This document shows, in pieces, positions 48,076 to 59,635 of a stretch of 60,000 nucleotides of DNA. This DNA comes from Bolinopsis microptera (Eukaryota; Ctenophora; Tentaculata; Lobata; Bolinopsidae), in the NCBI RefSeq assembly GCF_026151205.1, contig NC_087072.1, positions 7,986,084-8,046,083 of the forward strand, written 5' to 3'. The number at the start of each line of letters is the position of its first letter. Positions within the stretch are counted from its first letter, which is position 1. A model generated the notes under the pieces. The model did no database searches. It was not told the origin of the DNA and saw nothing but the letters and a program-made list of their open reading frames with translations. The position numbers were made by a program, and so were the translations under genes.

Positions 48076-48742
48076 AGAGTGGTTCACTGAGAGCTCACAA
48101 ATACGCCTGTTCTGTGCAAGCGGGACTCTCGTTCTGTTCTGTACACTCGGAATACCAGAGACGACTCAGGTTGACTTGGTGCTCATGCTCCAGGAGCCAA
48201 CTCCCGATTTCCGTAAAAATCTGTGACAGAGCCCGGTTCCGGGTTCCGCCCATCTTTCTCAGATAACACACTTAGACACAAAATGATTTTGAGAGTGCTA
48301 AGCTGCTAAAATTCAAGTCTAATTTTTTGACTTGTTGCTCCCATCCCAGTTACCTTGGACTGAGGACTCCTCTCCCTCGCAAAAACATATAGCACTGAAG
48401 TATTTTGTTTCTTGTTCTGATTTGAAACCGTAAATAAAATCTTGGACTAGTTGACATTTTGGCCAAGTAGACTTAAAACAGGATTAAGAATTATATTCCG
48501 ATAACCGGTCGCGGTTAGTAGTTGCTTTACGAAGGTATTTGCAATGCCTGTATCAGCTTATAATATATACCAATTCTGAACCAACTGTGTGAGTTAAATT
48601 AAAAGAGCTGGAAAACCTGCCCTGCTATTTCGCAAATTCATCCTCTTAGGCGAGAATTTATTGTTCAAGACTACAGCAAGTGTCACAACAAATCCCATTT
48701 CCTAATACTTTTACAATTGTTTGTACAAGGGCCGGGCTGAAG
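48076..48742. other. Intergenic DNA, nothing recognised
   Basis: Possibly more of the same retrotransposon at its left side (up to ~48240), too decayed to assign. Confidence 0.4.
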
Positions 48743-49015
48743 TCAGTGACACATACTTAACTTAACTTGATACAAGTTGCTATGTCGAATTTGTTCTCCA
48801 CTAGTAGAAGTGTTGGGCAATCTACCGTGCAAACCTCTTATTAAAGCCCGATATGTTTTGACCATTTCTTTGCTTGGATATAACTTGTTGTGGAGTTTCT
48901 GCATATCCCGTAGCAGTCTATCAAGTTTTTCGATATGGAATTTCTGGTCGCGTGGTAAGTTTCCTGCCGCTGTTACCACTAGCTCAGATCGATCTTCTAA
49001 TACGGCGGAGTTAAT
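48743..49015 (-). CDS. Unrecognised open frame next to the fold-back element
   Basis: The minus frame reads SAVLEDRSELVVTAAGNLPR, then DQKFHIEKLDRLLRDMQKLH and EMVKTYRALIRGLHGRLPN, ending at 48743. Helix-rich, charged and more protein-like than a chance frame. The only in-frame ATG upstream lies within the terminus of the neighbouring element, so it may be a broken exon or element remnant. Family not recognised. Confidence 0.3.
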   Translation of the reverse strand: MNSAVLEDRSELVVTAAGNLPRDQKFHIEKLDRLLRDMQKLHNKLYPSKEMVKTYRALIRGLHGRLPNTSTSGEQIRHSNLYQVKLSMCH

Positions 49016-49582
49016 GAATCCGAGATTTTGGGACCAATTTGGAACCAATGATACGGTTTTGATACGGTTTTGATACGGTTTGGAACCAACGTTATTTTGA
49101 CTATATTTTGGATCAAAAATAGATAATTATGGTTGTACGGTGTAGGGGGATGTGTTTACTAACTATTTTGACGTCAAAATTGTCGCCAGAGGCTCCCTGA
49201 GTCATGGAATGAACGGAATGAACAAAAATGAACCAGCTTTTTGATACGGAAATGGAATCAAGTCTCTAGTGGGCGTTCTGGGAGTGCTAGGGCCACCAAA
49301 CTTTGTAGGAACACTATAAGAGTCAATACCAAACGATTCCGACCTGTTTTGGGGCAATCCGACGAGTTTTAGAAAACAATTTCATTTTTGTCCATTCCGT
49401 TCATTCCATGACTCAGGGAGCCTCTGGCGACAATTTTGACGTCAAAATAGTTAGTAAACACATCCCCCTACACCGTGAAACCATTTCCAGCACTCTGAGA
49501 CTACTTTAACAGACTAAAATGACCGTATCAAAATGCCTCGAAAACCGTATCATCTGGTTCCACAATCTCGGATTCATCTTCT
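49008..49582. mobile_element. Fold-back element related to family A
   Basis: The ends GAGTTAATGAATCCGAGATT and AATCTCGGATTCATCTTC are inverted and share ATGAATCCGAG with the element at 7247-10427. Internal arms are nearly perfect inverted copies (about 49140-49235 and 49385-49480): ACTAACTATTTTGACGTCAA, GTCGCCAGAGGCTCCCTGAG, TCATGGAATGAACGGAATGA. Terminal TTTGATACGGTTTTGATACG repeats lie on the left. No ORF. Confidence 0.85.
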
Positions 49583-50389
49583 GATGCGAGCGCAATTTGA
49601 TTTTTTCAACGAAACTAGACAAACTTCAACATTCGTGACTAATTTTAAACGCGCGCACCGCGACGCGCATTTATTTTTTAGGCAACATTAACCCGATCTG
49701 ATCATAGCCATGTGTGATGAAATACCTTAGTTTATTTAATTAAATTTGGCGAAGTAAACATGACTTTTTGCTCTGAAAATTAATAGAGAAGTATAACCCA
49801 ACTTTATCAAACTCTACGCATCGGAAACTGATATTAAAAATTATAACTTGTAAGTACTAATGTTAGCTCTCGCTTAACTAGACCATTTTCAGCTCAGATA
49901 TTATGTTAAGTTACGTGCTCAAGATTAGAAACAACTTGCATCATTGATGTGAAAAAGACCTGGGAGAAACTCCTTCTTGCCACGCGTGATGAGTGATTAG
50001 CTAAAATCGAGCTGATATGGAAAAACCCACTGACGTGTGTCATCTCACCGAGACACTACAGACATGGTGTGTAGTTTATACTTTTGGAAATTACACATTA
50101 CCTCACTGGAAGATTTACAGGTTATAATTGTGGGAAGTCTCTATGTTTAATAACCCTTAATAATTCTTGGTTGACTATTAAAAATTATTTTCCTCAGGGA
50201 ACGTGCGAAGGACGAAGTCTAAGAATTGGAGAATAACGTCAGTAGAGAAGCAGCTAACTTCCCCTGTACCCAAGCATACCAACGACGTTAAACAATAGAC
50301 ATGAAGAGACTCGATGCCACCGCTGACCCCCTACGAAGTACTTGTGCTCGGAGGCAGAAACTGGCATCGTTTAGGTCGAGAGCTAAAAT
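49583..50389. other. Intergenic DNA, nothing recognised
   Basis: AT-rich; no gene or clear repeat found. Confidence 0.4.
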
Positions 50390-50810
50390 GTAATCCTCGT
50401 GACCTGGATCTGGAGCAACTACAGCACAGCTACCTTCACACTACATCAGATTCGAAATAAGACTCAACAGAGCCTCGTATTCTCCGCACAACACTCTCTT
50501 GATAACATTAGTCTGAAAAAGTTGGTTAAAGAACTTAATCCGGACATTAAGAGGCTGTGGGGATGTACGGATAGTATTCGCCATTAGGAAACACCCTTCA
50601 ATCGATAATACACTAGTGAAGAATTGAAAACTGGAAACCCTTGATGTAGGAAAACAGAGGTGTAATGGACCTGGCTGCAAAACTTGCCCGTACTGTTTGA
50701 CAAGGACTCAAAGATCAACAACATGGACCTGGTGCTAGACGGAACAAACAAGGACAAACATGTTATCTATGTTGCCCAGTGCCAGCTATGTTGCACACAT
50801 TTGACCGCTT
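50390..50810 (+). pseudogene. Decayed Penelope-like element fragment
   Basis: Pieces in changing frames: LKKLVKELNPDIKRLWGCTD (near 50510-50570), KQRCNGPGCKTCPYCLTRTQ (near 50650-50710) and DGTNKDKHVIYVAQCQLC (near 50735-50790). The order C..pgCktCp then V.Y...C.LC matches the linker and GIY-YIG start of Penelope-like proteins. Several frameshifts; the YVG(E/Q)T motif is gone. Confidence 0.55.
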
Positions 50811-52410
50811 TTACAATTTAAGCTGGTATGAAGAAGAGATAATATTTTGCTTTTAGTGTTACCGTCACTACTGTAACGAGATTTCTTAGCGTTATCAATT
50901 TACAGTAATGAGACAGAACAGTTTTAAGACTGATTAGTGAATTTTTGTTTAATAAGTAGTGCTAGTTACTGCTAATCAGTTTTACTAAAGAATATTAAAT
51001 TTTGCCGGCTAATTTTTACGTTTGATTTAATAAGTTATGATGATTATATATAAATTTTACTTGATATAGTGCTTATCTTAAAGTTAAATGTTTTTATAGG
51101 CTCTTAAGGATGTAGTTTTACGAAGATTTCAAGCCTTACGATGTGTGTTTCCCTTCGTGTCCAAAAGAATTATAAGTTGTGAGAACTCTACATGAAACAT
51201 TACAACACAGCATACCCTGTTAAGAGCATTGCCGTTTTACCATATTGTACCATCAGAACAAATAATTCTTCGTGAACAATCTCTAATATCGACTGTAGAG
51301 TGATTCATCACGCTTGATACATTATTACGCTTGATACATTATTACGGGTATTACGCAAGTCCCAAGGTCTGTGATTTAATCCTAATATGTAATAGTTGCA
51401 ACTGGGTTAAGAAGCGGTCATACGTAATTAAGGTTGAAATAATTTGTCCAACCATCAAATTCAACGATAAAAGAATATAATACTCTAACCCGAACTGCTA
51501 ACTAAACGAGAAACTATGCTTCCTAAGAATAAACCCATATATTATTGAAATTATTATTAAACCCATATTGTAATATTGACGTGATCGAGACAGTTTATTG
51601 CCAGGCAAGCATTTTAACCCCGTCATGAGATTACAATTACATCGTAATCAGTGTCCGAAAATTGAAAATGCATTGATTCAAGTTGGTTTCAACTGTCAGG
51701 GGCTTTACTTGGCGGCGCACAGCCTGTGATTCCGTAAAATTATTCGACGGTTTATCATGTTCATGATCATAATACATGATACTAATTATAGACTTGTATT
51801 GGGTCCCCCGGGTACCGGTAATCGGGGACCATTCAAATAGTGTTAACGGTAACAGTACACAGTAACAGTAAGTAATTTAGCACGCTTGGCCAGTCTATCA
51901 ACAACTAAGGTCAATGAATCATGCATGATTACAGCACTTACAGCGCTCAGTCTTTCATTCTGCCGAATTTATTTATTCGGTTTATGAAAATGCAAAATGA
52001 CAGCCCGGTTTATAAACATCATATAATAGCCTGGAGTCCCCGCTCCCAGGTAAAATACATAAATAAGGACCGCCAAGGAATGAAGAACGAAATTTAATAT
52101 TATCATTACCTAATCGATTACAAATATTGCGCATTACAGATTCCTGAAATTAAATGTAAAATGCAGTTTAACTCGTGCATCTCATAATAATATGACGATA
52201 TATTCATATTAGAATTGTAATAATGCTACATGCTACGCGCGCTAAAATGATGAATGAGCGGTCTGCTCATTACTATATTTGGGCATTAAATGACGTCAAG
52301 CGGTTAGTAACCATATCAACGCGCAGTAACCATAGGTACGCGCTCGATTCAATTCCAGTATATTGCGACGAGTGTTTACATCACTAAATTAGCTGTAACT
52401 TTGTGTGATT
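50811..52410. other. Intergenic DNA with family C pieces
   Basis: No gene found. Family C related sequence at about 51710-51830 and an inverted copy at 51945-52057 (GCTCAGTCTTTCATTCTGCC ... CCGCTCCCAGGTAAAATAC). Confidence 0.5.
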
Positions 52411-52468
52411 ATGGACGATCGTGCTAAATTTAAGGCGCTGTGGCTAAAATCGTCCACTGAACCAACAG
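52411..52468 (+). CDS. Possible first coding exon of an unknown gene
   Basis: ATG followed by DDRAKFKALWLKSSTEPT and a donor (ACAG|GTAAAA) in phase 1. Composition is protein-like, but no following exon was found before the GC-rich block at 52850. It may be chance. Confidence 0.25.
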
Positions 52469-52849
52469 GTAAAATTTCAGAGAGATCGTCCCCAGCGCTC
52501 ATTTTCACCTCGCGAATAATCAGCTCGCACTGTTAGTTCATCTATCGTTCATAAGATGGGGTACTCTCAATAATCAAGTACATGAGTACCCGACCCGCCG
52601 CGCCACGCAAGCACCACACTGCAATTGAAATTGGAGATGTAAGCATAATGGGCGCGGGGACGGTTTGGTGGAGGGTTAGGGTCAACGTTTATACATTATA
52701 GGGTCAAAGTTAGGACTAGAGTTGTACACTATTGACATTGTGAGGGTAATGGTTAAGGTTTATTACTAGCGACCTTTTCATCTGACCACAATATTTCAAA
52801 ATGTTATGTTGTATATCACGTGACAAATTTAGCCGAGGGTCGGAAGTCG

Positions 52850-53320
52850 GAGGTCGGAAGTCAGTGGACTCTGTTGGAGTCCGGCGGACTCCGAGCGGAG
52901 TCCGCCGAGCTGGCGGACTCCGCCAAGCTCCGCCAAGCTCCGCCGGATTCAAGTCTGGCGGAGAGGTCCGGCGGAGTCCGCCAAGCACTCCGCCGGAGTC
53001 CGCGGCGGACCGGAGTCCGCCTAGTGGCTTAGTCCGCGGCGGACACTCCGCCGAGCCGCCGCGGAGCCGCTCGGAGTCCGCGGCGGACTTTAAAGTCCGC
53101 TCGGAGTCCGCTCGGCTCCGCTCGGAGTCCGCCAAAATGTACTCGAGTCCAGTGTAATTACATTTTGGCTTGCTCTAACCAGAGCCCTCTCGCTTGCAGT
53201 AGCGCGCGACCGCCGTAGGCACATGGCTATGTGAACATTTTGGCGGAGCGCCGCCGGAGTCCGCTCGGAGTCCGGCGGCTCCGCCGCGGACTCTACTCCG
53301 CGACGGAGAGTGCCGAGAAT
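52850..53320. repeat. CGGAGTCCG-type palindromic low-complexity block
   Basis: Dense runs of CGGAGTCCGC, GGCGGACTCCG, GCTCCGCC and CGGCGGACTCC, mutually inverse (AGTCCGC / GCGGACT). The array is broken at 53135-53240 by a sequence with TTGCAGTAGCGCGCGACCGC, also found at 43205 and 54090. Open frames on both strands (72-139 codons) result from the repeat and are not genes. Confidence 0.85.
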
Positions 53321-54545
53321 AAGGCCAAAAGATATGGCCGATCTGTTGTGAATTATTATATGTTGTCAACTGTTTTCTGTGGTTAATTTTCATTTGTTGT
53401 CAATATTCTTCAGTTATCAATTATTGTCACAGGGAAAGGTTTAAAGCAGAACCAGAACAAATGACAAAGAAACCCACATACATTTCTCGTGCATTGTATA
53501 ACAAAAAAGACGCTGTATGCCTGTATTTATATTTCCACACGAAGGCTTTAGAAATTAGTTTGCATATGTACATGTACAGTGTAGAGTCTGGTACTATAGC
53601 GATTAGCACTACTAGACTAGCACTAAAAGTACCAGATTGAAAATGTCTCACCGAAACGCCCACAGCCAGAAACCATCGCAGACTAACAAATAATCTGCAA
53701 GGAAATTTTCGATTTCGGAGGAAATTTTTGGTGCCAAAGAGGAAATAACTGTTCAATTGTTCTCTTAGAATTGCTTATATTGCTTATACTACTTAAGGAT
53801 TCCAGGCTGTTATGTTCATAAAATAGAGATTCAGCGAAATGACAGGCTGATTAACGGGTGATAATTTTACATTTTAAAATATTTGTTTCAAATATTGTTT
53901 CAAGACCGTCGATGAGTCCAACTCTGCGCGCGTCTTGGTAGTTTACAGTTTATAAACCTACAATGCAATTACAGGTTGACGGATGTTACATTTCGCCGTC
54001 GTTGCGAGAAGCATAATTGAGTGCGCGGCGCGGCACAGTATCGCGCTTCACATAGCCATGTGTCTACGCGTACTGCGTGACGCGCGGTCGCGCGCTACTG
54101 CAAGCGAGAGGGCTCTGGTTAGAGCAACATCGCGCTACAATTAATAAAGCCGAAATTTCAGAAGCAAAATAATTTTTATGGAAATTTCGGTCAGCGCAGT
54201 AAACAAACCAAAAACATTGCAAAACCAATAACAAATAACGGGGAAACTTCAAAACCGCGGACCGCATGGCAATTGGCGCGTTCATGATTTAAATATTGTA
54301 GGTTTACAGCCTACTAGGACGCGCGCAGAGTTGAACTGATGAACTCGTCGACGGTCCTGATATAGGGTCCCAATATATGGATCAAATATTTTACCATTTA
54401 CGAGGACCACCCGTTAAATTCATGATTTGTGATTGAGCGCGCGCCTCTGCGTTACCCATGGTATGGGGTATGGGGACATCAGGCTATTAGGTTCATAAAC
54501 CGAAAAGAGATTCGGCAGAATGACAGTGGACAGGCTGAGCGCGGC
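53321..54545. repeat. Cluster of family C and D repeats
   Basis: Family C pieces at 53785-53855 and 54460-54545; family D inverted at about 53853-53972 (TTAACGGGTGATAATTTTAC ... GTTTATAAACCTACAA) and direct at 54295-54415 (TTGTAGGTTTACAGCCTACT ... GACCACCCGTTAA). TTCATGATTT lies on both sides of the direct copy (54281-54290 and 54418-54427). CTTCACATAGCCATGTG plus TACGCGTACTGCGTGACGCG occurs at 54048-54086 and again at 54790-54828. No gene seen. Confidence 0.7.
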
Positions 54546-54582
54546 CTCTGCGCAACATCGGTACCGCTCAAGCTTGAGCCAG

Positions 54583-54711
54583 TGCAGTGAGCAGCAGTGA
54601 CAAGTGAGCAGCAGTGAGCAGCAGTGAGCAGCAGTGAGCAGCAGTGAGCAGCAGTGAGCAGCAGTGATCGAGCGGCAGTGAGCAGCTGCAGTGAGCAGCA
54701 GTGAGCAGCAG
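54583..54711. repeat. 10-bp minisatellite GAGCAGCAGT
   Basis: About 12 tandem units of GAGCAGCAGT (variants GACAAGTGAG, GATCGAGCGG, GAGCAGCTGCAGT). Minus-strand frames through it are repeat artefacts. Confidence 0.9.
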
Positions 54712-54754
54712 TTTCTTTGCACTATAGTCCTCCTGTGTCATTGCATGGGGTGAT

Positions 54755-54970
54755 ATAGAGATTCGGCGGAATGACAGGCTGAGCGCGGCCTTCACATAGC
54801 CATGTGCCTACGCGTACTGCGTGACGCGCTTGTTTCACAAGTAGGATAGGATTTTGCCGCCTACGGCGGTCGCGCGCTACTGCAAGCGAGAGGGCTCTGG
54901 TTAGAGCAAAGCGCGGCCGAGTAATATCTGCATGCTTATAAACAGTAAAGACTGGGGTCCCCAGGTGATA
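54755..54970. repeat. Family C pieces and associated GC-rich block
   Basis: GATTCGGCGGAATGACAGG (54764-54782), CGCGCTACTGCAAGCGAGAG (near 54872-54891), GGCTCTGGTTAGAGCAA and GACTGGGGTCCCCAGGTGAT. Confidence 0.7.
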
Positions 54971-55109
54971 TGGAATATGATAAAATACGCGGCCATCGGA
55001 TCGGGAAATTGAGCGGCCATTCACAAAAGAAAAGCGGCCGCATTTTTTGTTTTTTCATGTGGCAGTATTAATATTGAATATAAGTATTTACGGTAATTTC
55101 TAGTAAGTT

Positions 55110-56725
55110 TTTAAACTGTATGCTGTTTGTTGTAATTTTAGAGCATGATTGAGTGATTGACGTGTTTTGTTGGTCAATTTTACTTTATCAGTTGGTTTAA
55201 TTTTTCTTATTTTATAATGGCTCACCGACCTGACGTTAATGTTATGTCATTAATATTGTGCAGTATAAAATGTGATTTAACTCTTACATTTACAACATTC
55301 AACAAACAGCATAAAAACGCTGAAAATTTGCCAAAAATTGACCCTTTGTTGAGGGCAACTTTTAGCAGGGTTGCATAAAAATGAAATGCATGGCTATTGT
55401 AGCATTTTTAGAATTTTAATTAATCGCACGTGCGAAAGGTTCAAATTTTGCTCATTCGTGATTTTGAACAAATTCTGCTTTGCCACGACAGTTCAATGTC
55501 ATTATATATGAATTTAATGCCAACTTGAATGAGTATAAAGTGGCATATTCAGTCAGTGATCGACCGATATGCTTACCTAAACACAAGGAAATGTTTTTAA
55601 AGGAAAAATTTCGAAATCGTTGAAATCACCTCCTTATTAATATTAATGAAGTTATGAGTTTACATTTCGGCTTTGTAAAGTACCCTGACATTATGATCAA
55701 AAAGAGATGATATTTGACCAAAACCCATAATCATGGGTAGAGTGGACCGCTGCCAGTGTCTCTCTTTCCCAAACAAAAGGCAATAATATCAATTTGAATG
55801 ACCGTTATCAAATGCAAAATGATACCGAGAATGAAATCGGTCGCTCGCTTTTCCCATTCATCTACAATTGAAATAGATTACATGTTATAAATCGAAACTT
55901 ATTACAATTCGTAAGCCATGAATGATCATTCCCACTGATCATTCATGGCTTACGAATTGTAATAAGTTTCGATTTATAACATGTAATCTATTTCAATTGT
56001 AAATGAATGGGAAAAGCGAGCGACCGATTTCATTCTCGGTATCATTTTGCATTTGATAACGGTCATTCAAATTGATAACATTGCCTTTTGTTTGGGAAAG
56101 AGAGACACTGGCAGCGGTCCACTCTACCCATGATTATGGGTTTCGGTCAAATTTAGAATTTGAATGTGAGGAAACTTTAAGATTTTGTCGTTATGGTCAA
56201 ATAAAATCCATATTTTCTACAATACGGAGCTAGATGATAAAATAGATTTGAACGAATGAATTAAATTTTCTCGAATAAAGCTTGCATCTCTATTTCTAAT
56301 CGGATTTCCAGTCAATTATAATTCAAAGGCTGAAATAATTTTAACAAAGTAGCCGTAAGATAAGGTCTTATCTATTCAGTATTGTTTTTTAACTGATGAG
56401 GAATAACATAATTATTATCATTATTCCAAATTATTCATTGCATTTGTTGTGTTCTTCTTTTTTAACTGTATGCTGTTTGTTGGTAATTTTAGAGCATGAT
56501 TGACGTGTTTTGTTGGTCAATTTTACTATATCAGTAAAGACGATTTACACATGTATTTTGAAAGCTCCTGCTAAAACAAACTTTCTGTATCACTTATATG
56601 TTTTAAATAATCCCCCTCTAGCTTTATCAGTTGGTTTAATTTTCTTATCTTATAATGGCTCACTGACCTGACGTTATGTCATTAATTTTGTGCAGTATCA
56701 AATGTGATTTAACTCGTACAATTAA
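55110..56725. repeat. Two direct repeats flanking a long palindrome
   Basis: 55118-55285 and 56468-56725 share TGTATGCTGTTTGTTG, AGAGCATGATTGA, TGACGTGTTTTGTTGGTCAA, TATAATGGCTCAC and GACCTGACGTTA. The right copy has a ~95-bp insertion (56537-56625) after TTTTACTATATCAG. Between the copies lies the palindrome. Confidence 0.8.
55712..56152. repeat. Near-perfect palindrome, 217-bp arms, 7-bp spacer
   Basis: Left arm 55712-55928 runs from TTTGACCAAAACCCATAATC to CATGAATGATCA; spacer TTCCCAC; right arm 55936-56152 begins TGATCATTCATGGC and ends GATTATGGGTTTCGGTCAAA. Only a few mismatches (e.g. CATCTACAATTG versus CAATTGTAAATG). No ORF. Such a perfect short-spaced palindrome is recent or an assembly fold-back artefact. 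Confidence 0.9.
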
Positions 56726-57856
56726 TTTATTCATTTAACGTTTCGTGTTAAAACTGTATTATAGTACACTATTTTAGTTCATGGCTCAGTGTTCAGTATG
56801 ACGTTCAAAAATTTAAAATCACGCTTTGGTATTTACCTGTACATTCCATTGCTTCTTTCGAGCTTATACATGTGTCTTTTACGCTGCACATTACTTGTAT
56901 CCGCGTAATGTAAGGTGAAGAGGAGGTTATTTTCACAGCCATCTTAACTTATTGAACTATCACTACTCATACTGTTACTTCAATCTGATAACATTCCATA
57001 GTCAGTCTAATCTAATACGCTGAAATTACCTGCATTGCTGAAATAGTTTATTCAACAGCAAGGCCAAATTTAAGATCAGTTTAGCCTTTGAAAGTTAATA
57101 ACTGCTTTCTTCGTTTTTATTCTTAAAGTTAACCTCATGAATTTGAAACAAACAATTTGCAAAACCAATTCTTGCAGGGTTGTAATTGCCATAGGTTATC
57201 TCACGGATTCCTGGCCATGCGGTGGAGGAGCATGTATATTTCGACACTGTCAATATCACGTGACCCGGGGCCTCACACAGGTTTCAACTTACTAGTAACA
57301 GAGTGAAACACGATTAGTTTCCATTTCAAATAGGGGCATAGGACATAAGGGCGGTACTTCTTTAGAGGGTGTAGCCAAGTAATTACCATGATAATGGGCG
57401 CCATATCTAATAACGTATACTAATGTTTATTGTTCAATAATTTTATAATAACCTTGTTGCAGTCGATCCTACAAATTATAGTTATACTGTGCCTTTCTAT
57501 ACGTTAAAATTGTCAAGGCGCACAGAGTGTTATATTCCATTTTGTGGTTTTAGTAAAATCCAGAAACACCCATGTCACTTAGGCGATAGAGGTTAAAAAC
57601 CCTGAAATGTTAAGCGATAGAGGTTAAAACCCCTGAAATGTTAAGTGATAGCTTGGAAAATTGTTTGAATTTGGTCTTATATCAGCTTATTCTAGCTCGT
57701 GTAGATCGTTTTAATAATTATTACGGTATCGTTCTCATATTATTTAGACATTTTGCCCTGTAGGACTAGGACTATCGAGACAAATTGCATACCTAGATGA
57801 TCTCGATGCAGAATGATATACTAAGGACCTTGTGTTGTCAAAAATTGTGTATACGA
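56726..57856. other. Intergenic DNA with a short tandem duplication
   Basis: No gene seen. GCGATAGAGGTTAAAA, then CCCTGAAATGTTAA, occurs twice in tandem at about 57581-57645. Confidence 0.5.
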
Positions 57857-58742
57857 AGTGCATACTCAACTCCACTCTGCATACTCAACTCCACTCTGCA
57901 TAATCAACTCCACTCTGCATACTCAACTCCACTCTGCAAACTCAACTCCACTCTGCATACTCAACTCCACTCTGCATACTCAACTCCACTCTGCATACTC
58001 AGCTCCACTCTGCATACTCAACTCCACTCTGCATACTCAACTCCACTCTGCTTACTCAACTCCACTCTGCATACTCAACTCCACTCTGCATACTCAGCTC
58101 CACTCTGCATACTCAGCTCCACTCTGCATACTCAGCTCCACTCTGCATACTCAGCTCCACTTCGCATACTCAACTCCACTCTGCATACTCAACTCCACTC
58201 TGCATACGCAACTCCACTCTGCATACTCAAATCCACTCTGCATACTCAACTCCACTCTGCATTGCATACTCAACTCCACTATGCATACTCAACATCACTC
58301 TGCATACTCAACTCCACTCTACATACTCAACTCCACTCTGCATACTCAACTCCACTCTGCATACTCAACTCCACTCTGCATACTCAACTCCACTCTGCAT
58401 ACTCAACTCCACTCTACATATTCAACTCCACTCTGCATACTCAACTCCACTCTGCATACTCAACTACACTCTGCATACTCAACTCCACTCGGCATACTCA
58501 ACTCCACTCTGCATACTCAACTCCACTATGCATATTCAACTACACTCTGCATACTCAACTCCACTCTGCATACTCAACTCCACTCTGCATACTCAACTCC
58601 ACTCTACATACTCAACGCCACTCAACTTACTCAACTCCACTCTGCATACTCAACTCCACTATGCAGTATGCATACTCAACTCTACTGTGCATACTCAACT
58701 TCACTCTGCATACTCAACTCCACTCTGCATACTCAACTCTGC
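57857..58742. repeat. 19-bp minisatellite CTGCATACTCAACTCCACT
   Basis: About 46 tandem copies. Because 19 is not a multiple of three and the unit has no stop in any plus frame, all three frames stay open and read a 19-residue cycle (LHTQLHSAYSTPLCILNST). The 296- and 327-codon frames are therefore artefacts of the repeat. Confidence 0.95.
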
Positions 58743-58857
58743 TACTAGATAAGAGTAACTGTAGCATGATATATTTGTAAATTATAATTCTTCAAAAATT
58801 CAGCAAGCTAGGTTTCCTCACGAAAAATACTTAACACAATAAGAAATTACCAATATT

Positions 58858-59589
58858 ATGCCTACCCAGATGAAGGAGGTGGAAGTCAGGCCACTCCGCA
58901 AGAGAGCTATCCTGACTCTATTTATAGTTCTGACTATATCAGCTGGATTTCTCAGAATGATACCCCTAGCTATCCTCGTCCCTGGCTCGGTGGAAATGAA
59001 CATGACCTGCACTGAGGTTGCATTCCTAGTGGCCGCCCATCCTTTAGCCACCATACCAACCACAATGATGTACCCTCTTATAAGTGGGTGGAAGTCCAGC
59101 ATATATATTCTTACTGTCGGGATAATTGGAATGCTGGGATTTTCTTCATTCACATATGCTCCACTTGCTGGTAGATTGGGATACTTCTATATCGGCCTTA
59201 TTGGTCGTTCATTGACTGGGGCAGCTGACGCTTTGAGTAGCATCAAGATTGGTGTTGGTTGGACTATAATTTTGGACGGGGATCTCGCAAAATCCTCCGC
59301 GGCATGGGAAGTGTTATCTAACATGGGCAAGGCCATAGGTTGCTACATTGGGACATTGCTGTCTACTCATTTTGGTTTTCCCGTGACAATGGGCATAGCA
59401 GGGGTCTCCTGGTTTCTACTCTCAGTCCTGTTTGCCTTAATTTATCCTCAGAAAGATGAGGAGTTTGTCCCATTGATAAAGGATTCAGCGAGAAAGTGCA
59501 AGAAAGAGGAAACTTTGGCAGAGCAGTATCAGCGTCACTTCTCTTTGGACACTCTTGTCTATGGATGGGTAGTAGATGGGAAATTGTGA
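58858..59589 (+). CDS. Major facilitator superfamily transporter, N-terminal half
   Basis: 243-codon open frame with six hydrophobic helices: AILTLFIVLTISAGFL, VAFLVAAHPLATIPTTM, SIYILTVGIIGMLGF, FYIGLIGRSLTGAADALSSI, WEVLSNMGKAIGCYIGTLL and VTMGIAGVSWFLLSVLFAL. The pattern (short loop 2-3 with ISGWKSS, IG-GR-LTGA in helix 4, a charged loop after helix 6) is that of an MFS N-terminal bundle, most like the DHA1/SLC18-type group. A full transporter has 12 helices. The frame ends soon after helix 6 (VYGWVVDGKL, stop), and a donor-like ATGG|GTAGTA lies just before, so this is probably exon 1, with the rest beyond the window. A broken half-gene is the alternative. Confidence 0.8.
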   Translation: MPTQMKEVEVRPLRKRAILTLFIVLTISAGFLRMIPLAILVPGSVEMNMTCTEVAFLVAAHPLATIPTTMMYPLISGWKSSIYILTVGIIGMLGFSSFTYAPLAGRLGYFYIGLIGRSLTGAADALSSIKIGVGWTIILDGDLAKSSAAWEVLSNMGKAIGCYIGTLLSTHFGFPVTMGIAGVSWFLLSVLFALIYPQKDEEFVPLIKDSARKCKKEETLAEQYQRHFSLDTLVYGWVVDGKL

Positions 59590-59635
59590 AGGCCAGTCAT
59601 CAAGTAGCCCCCAGCCACTCACAGCACGCCCTCAG

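Noticed and set aside
52716-53157. Opposing frames of 139 and 118 codons rich in Ser/Arg/Pro
   Set aside because: Both come from the CGGAGTCCG low-complexity block; no protein family and no independent coding signal.
54420-54795. Minus frames with LLLTAAHC-type repeats
   Set aside because: Produced by the 10-bp GAGCAGCAGT minisatellite.
57797-58780. Long plus frames of 327 and 296 codons
   Set aside because: They run through the 19-bp minisatellite, which is open in all three frames; the residue cycle is a pure repeat artefact.
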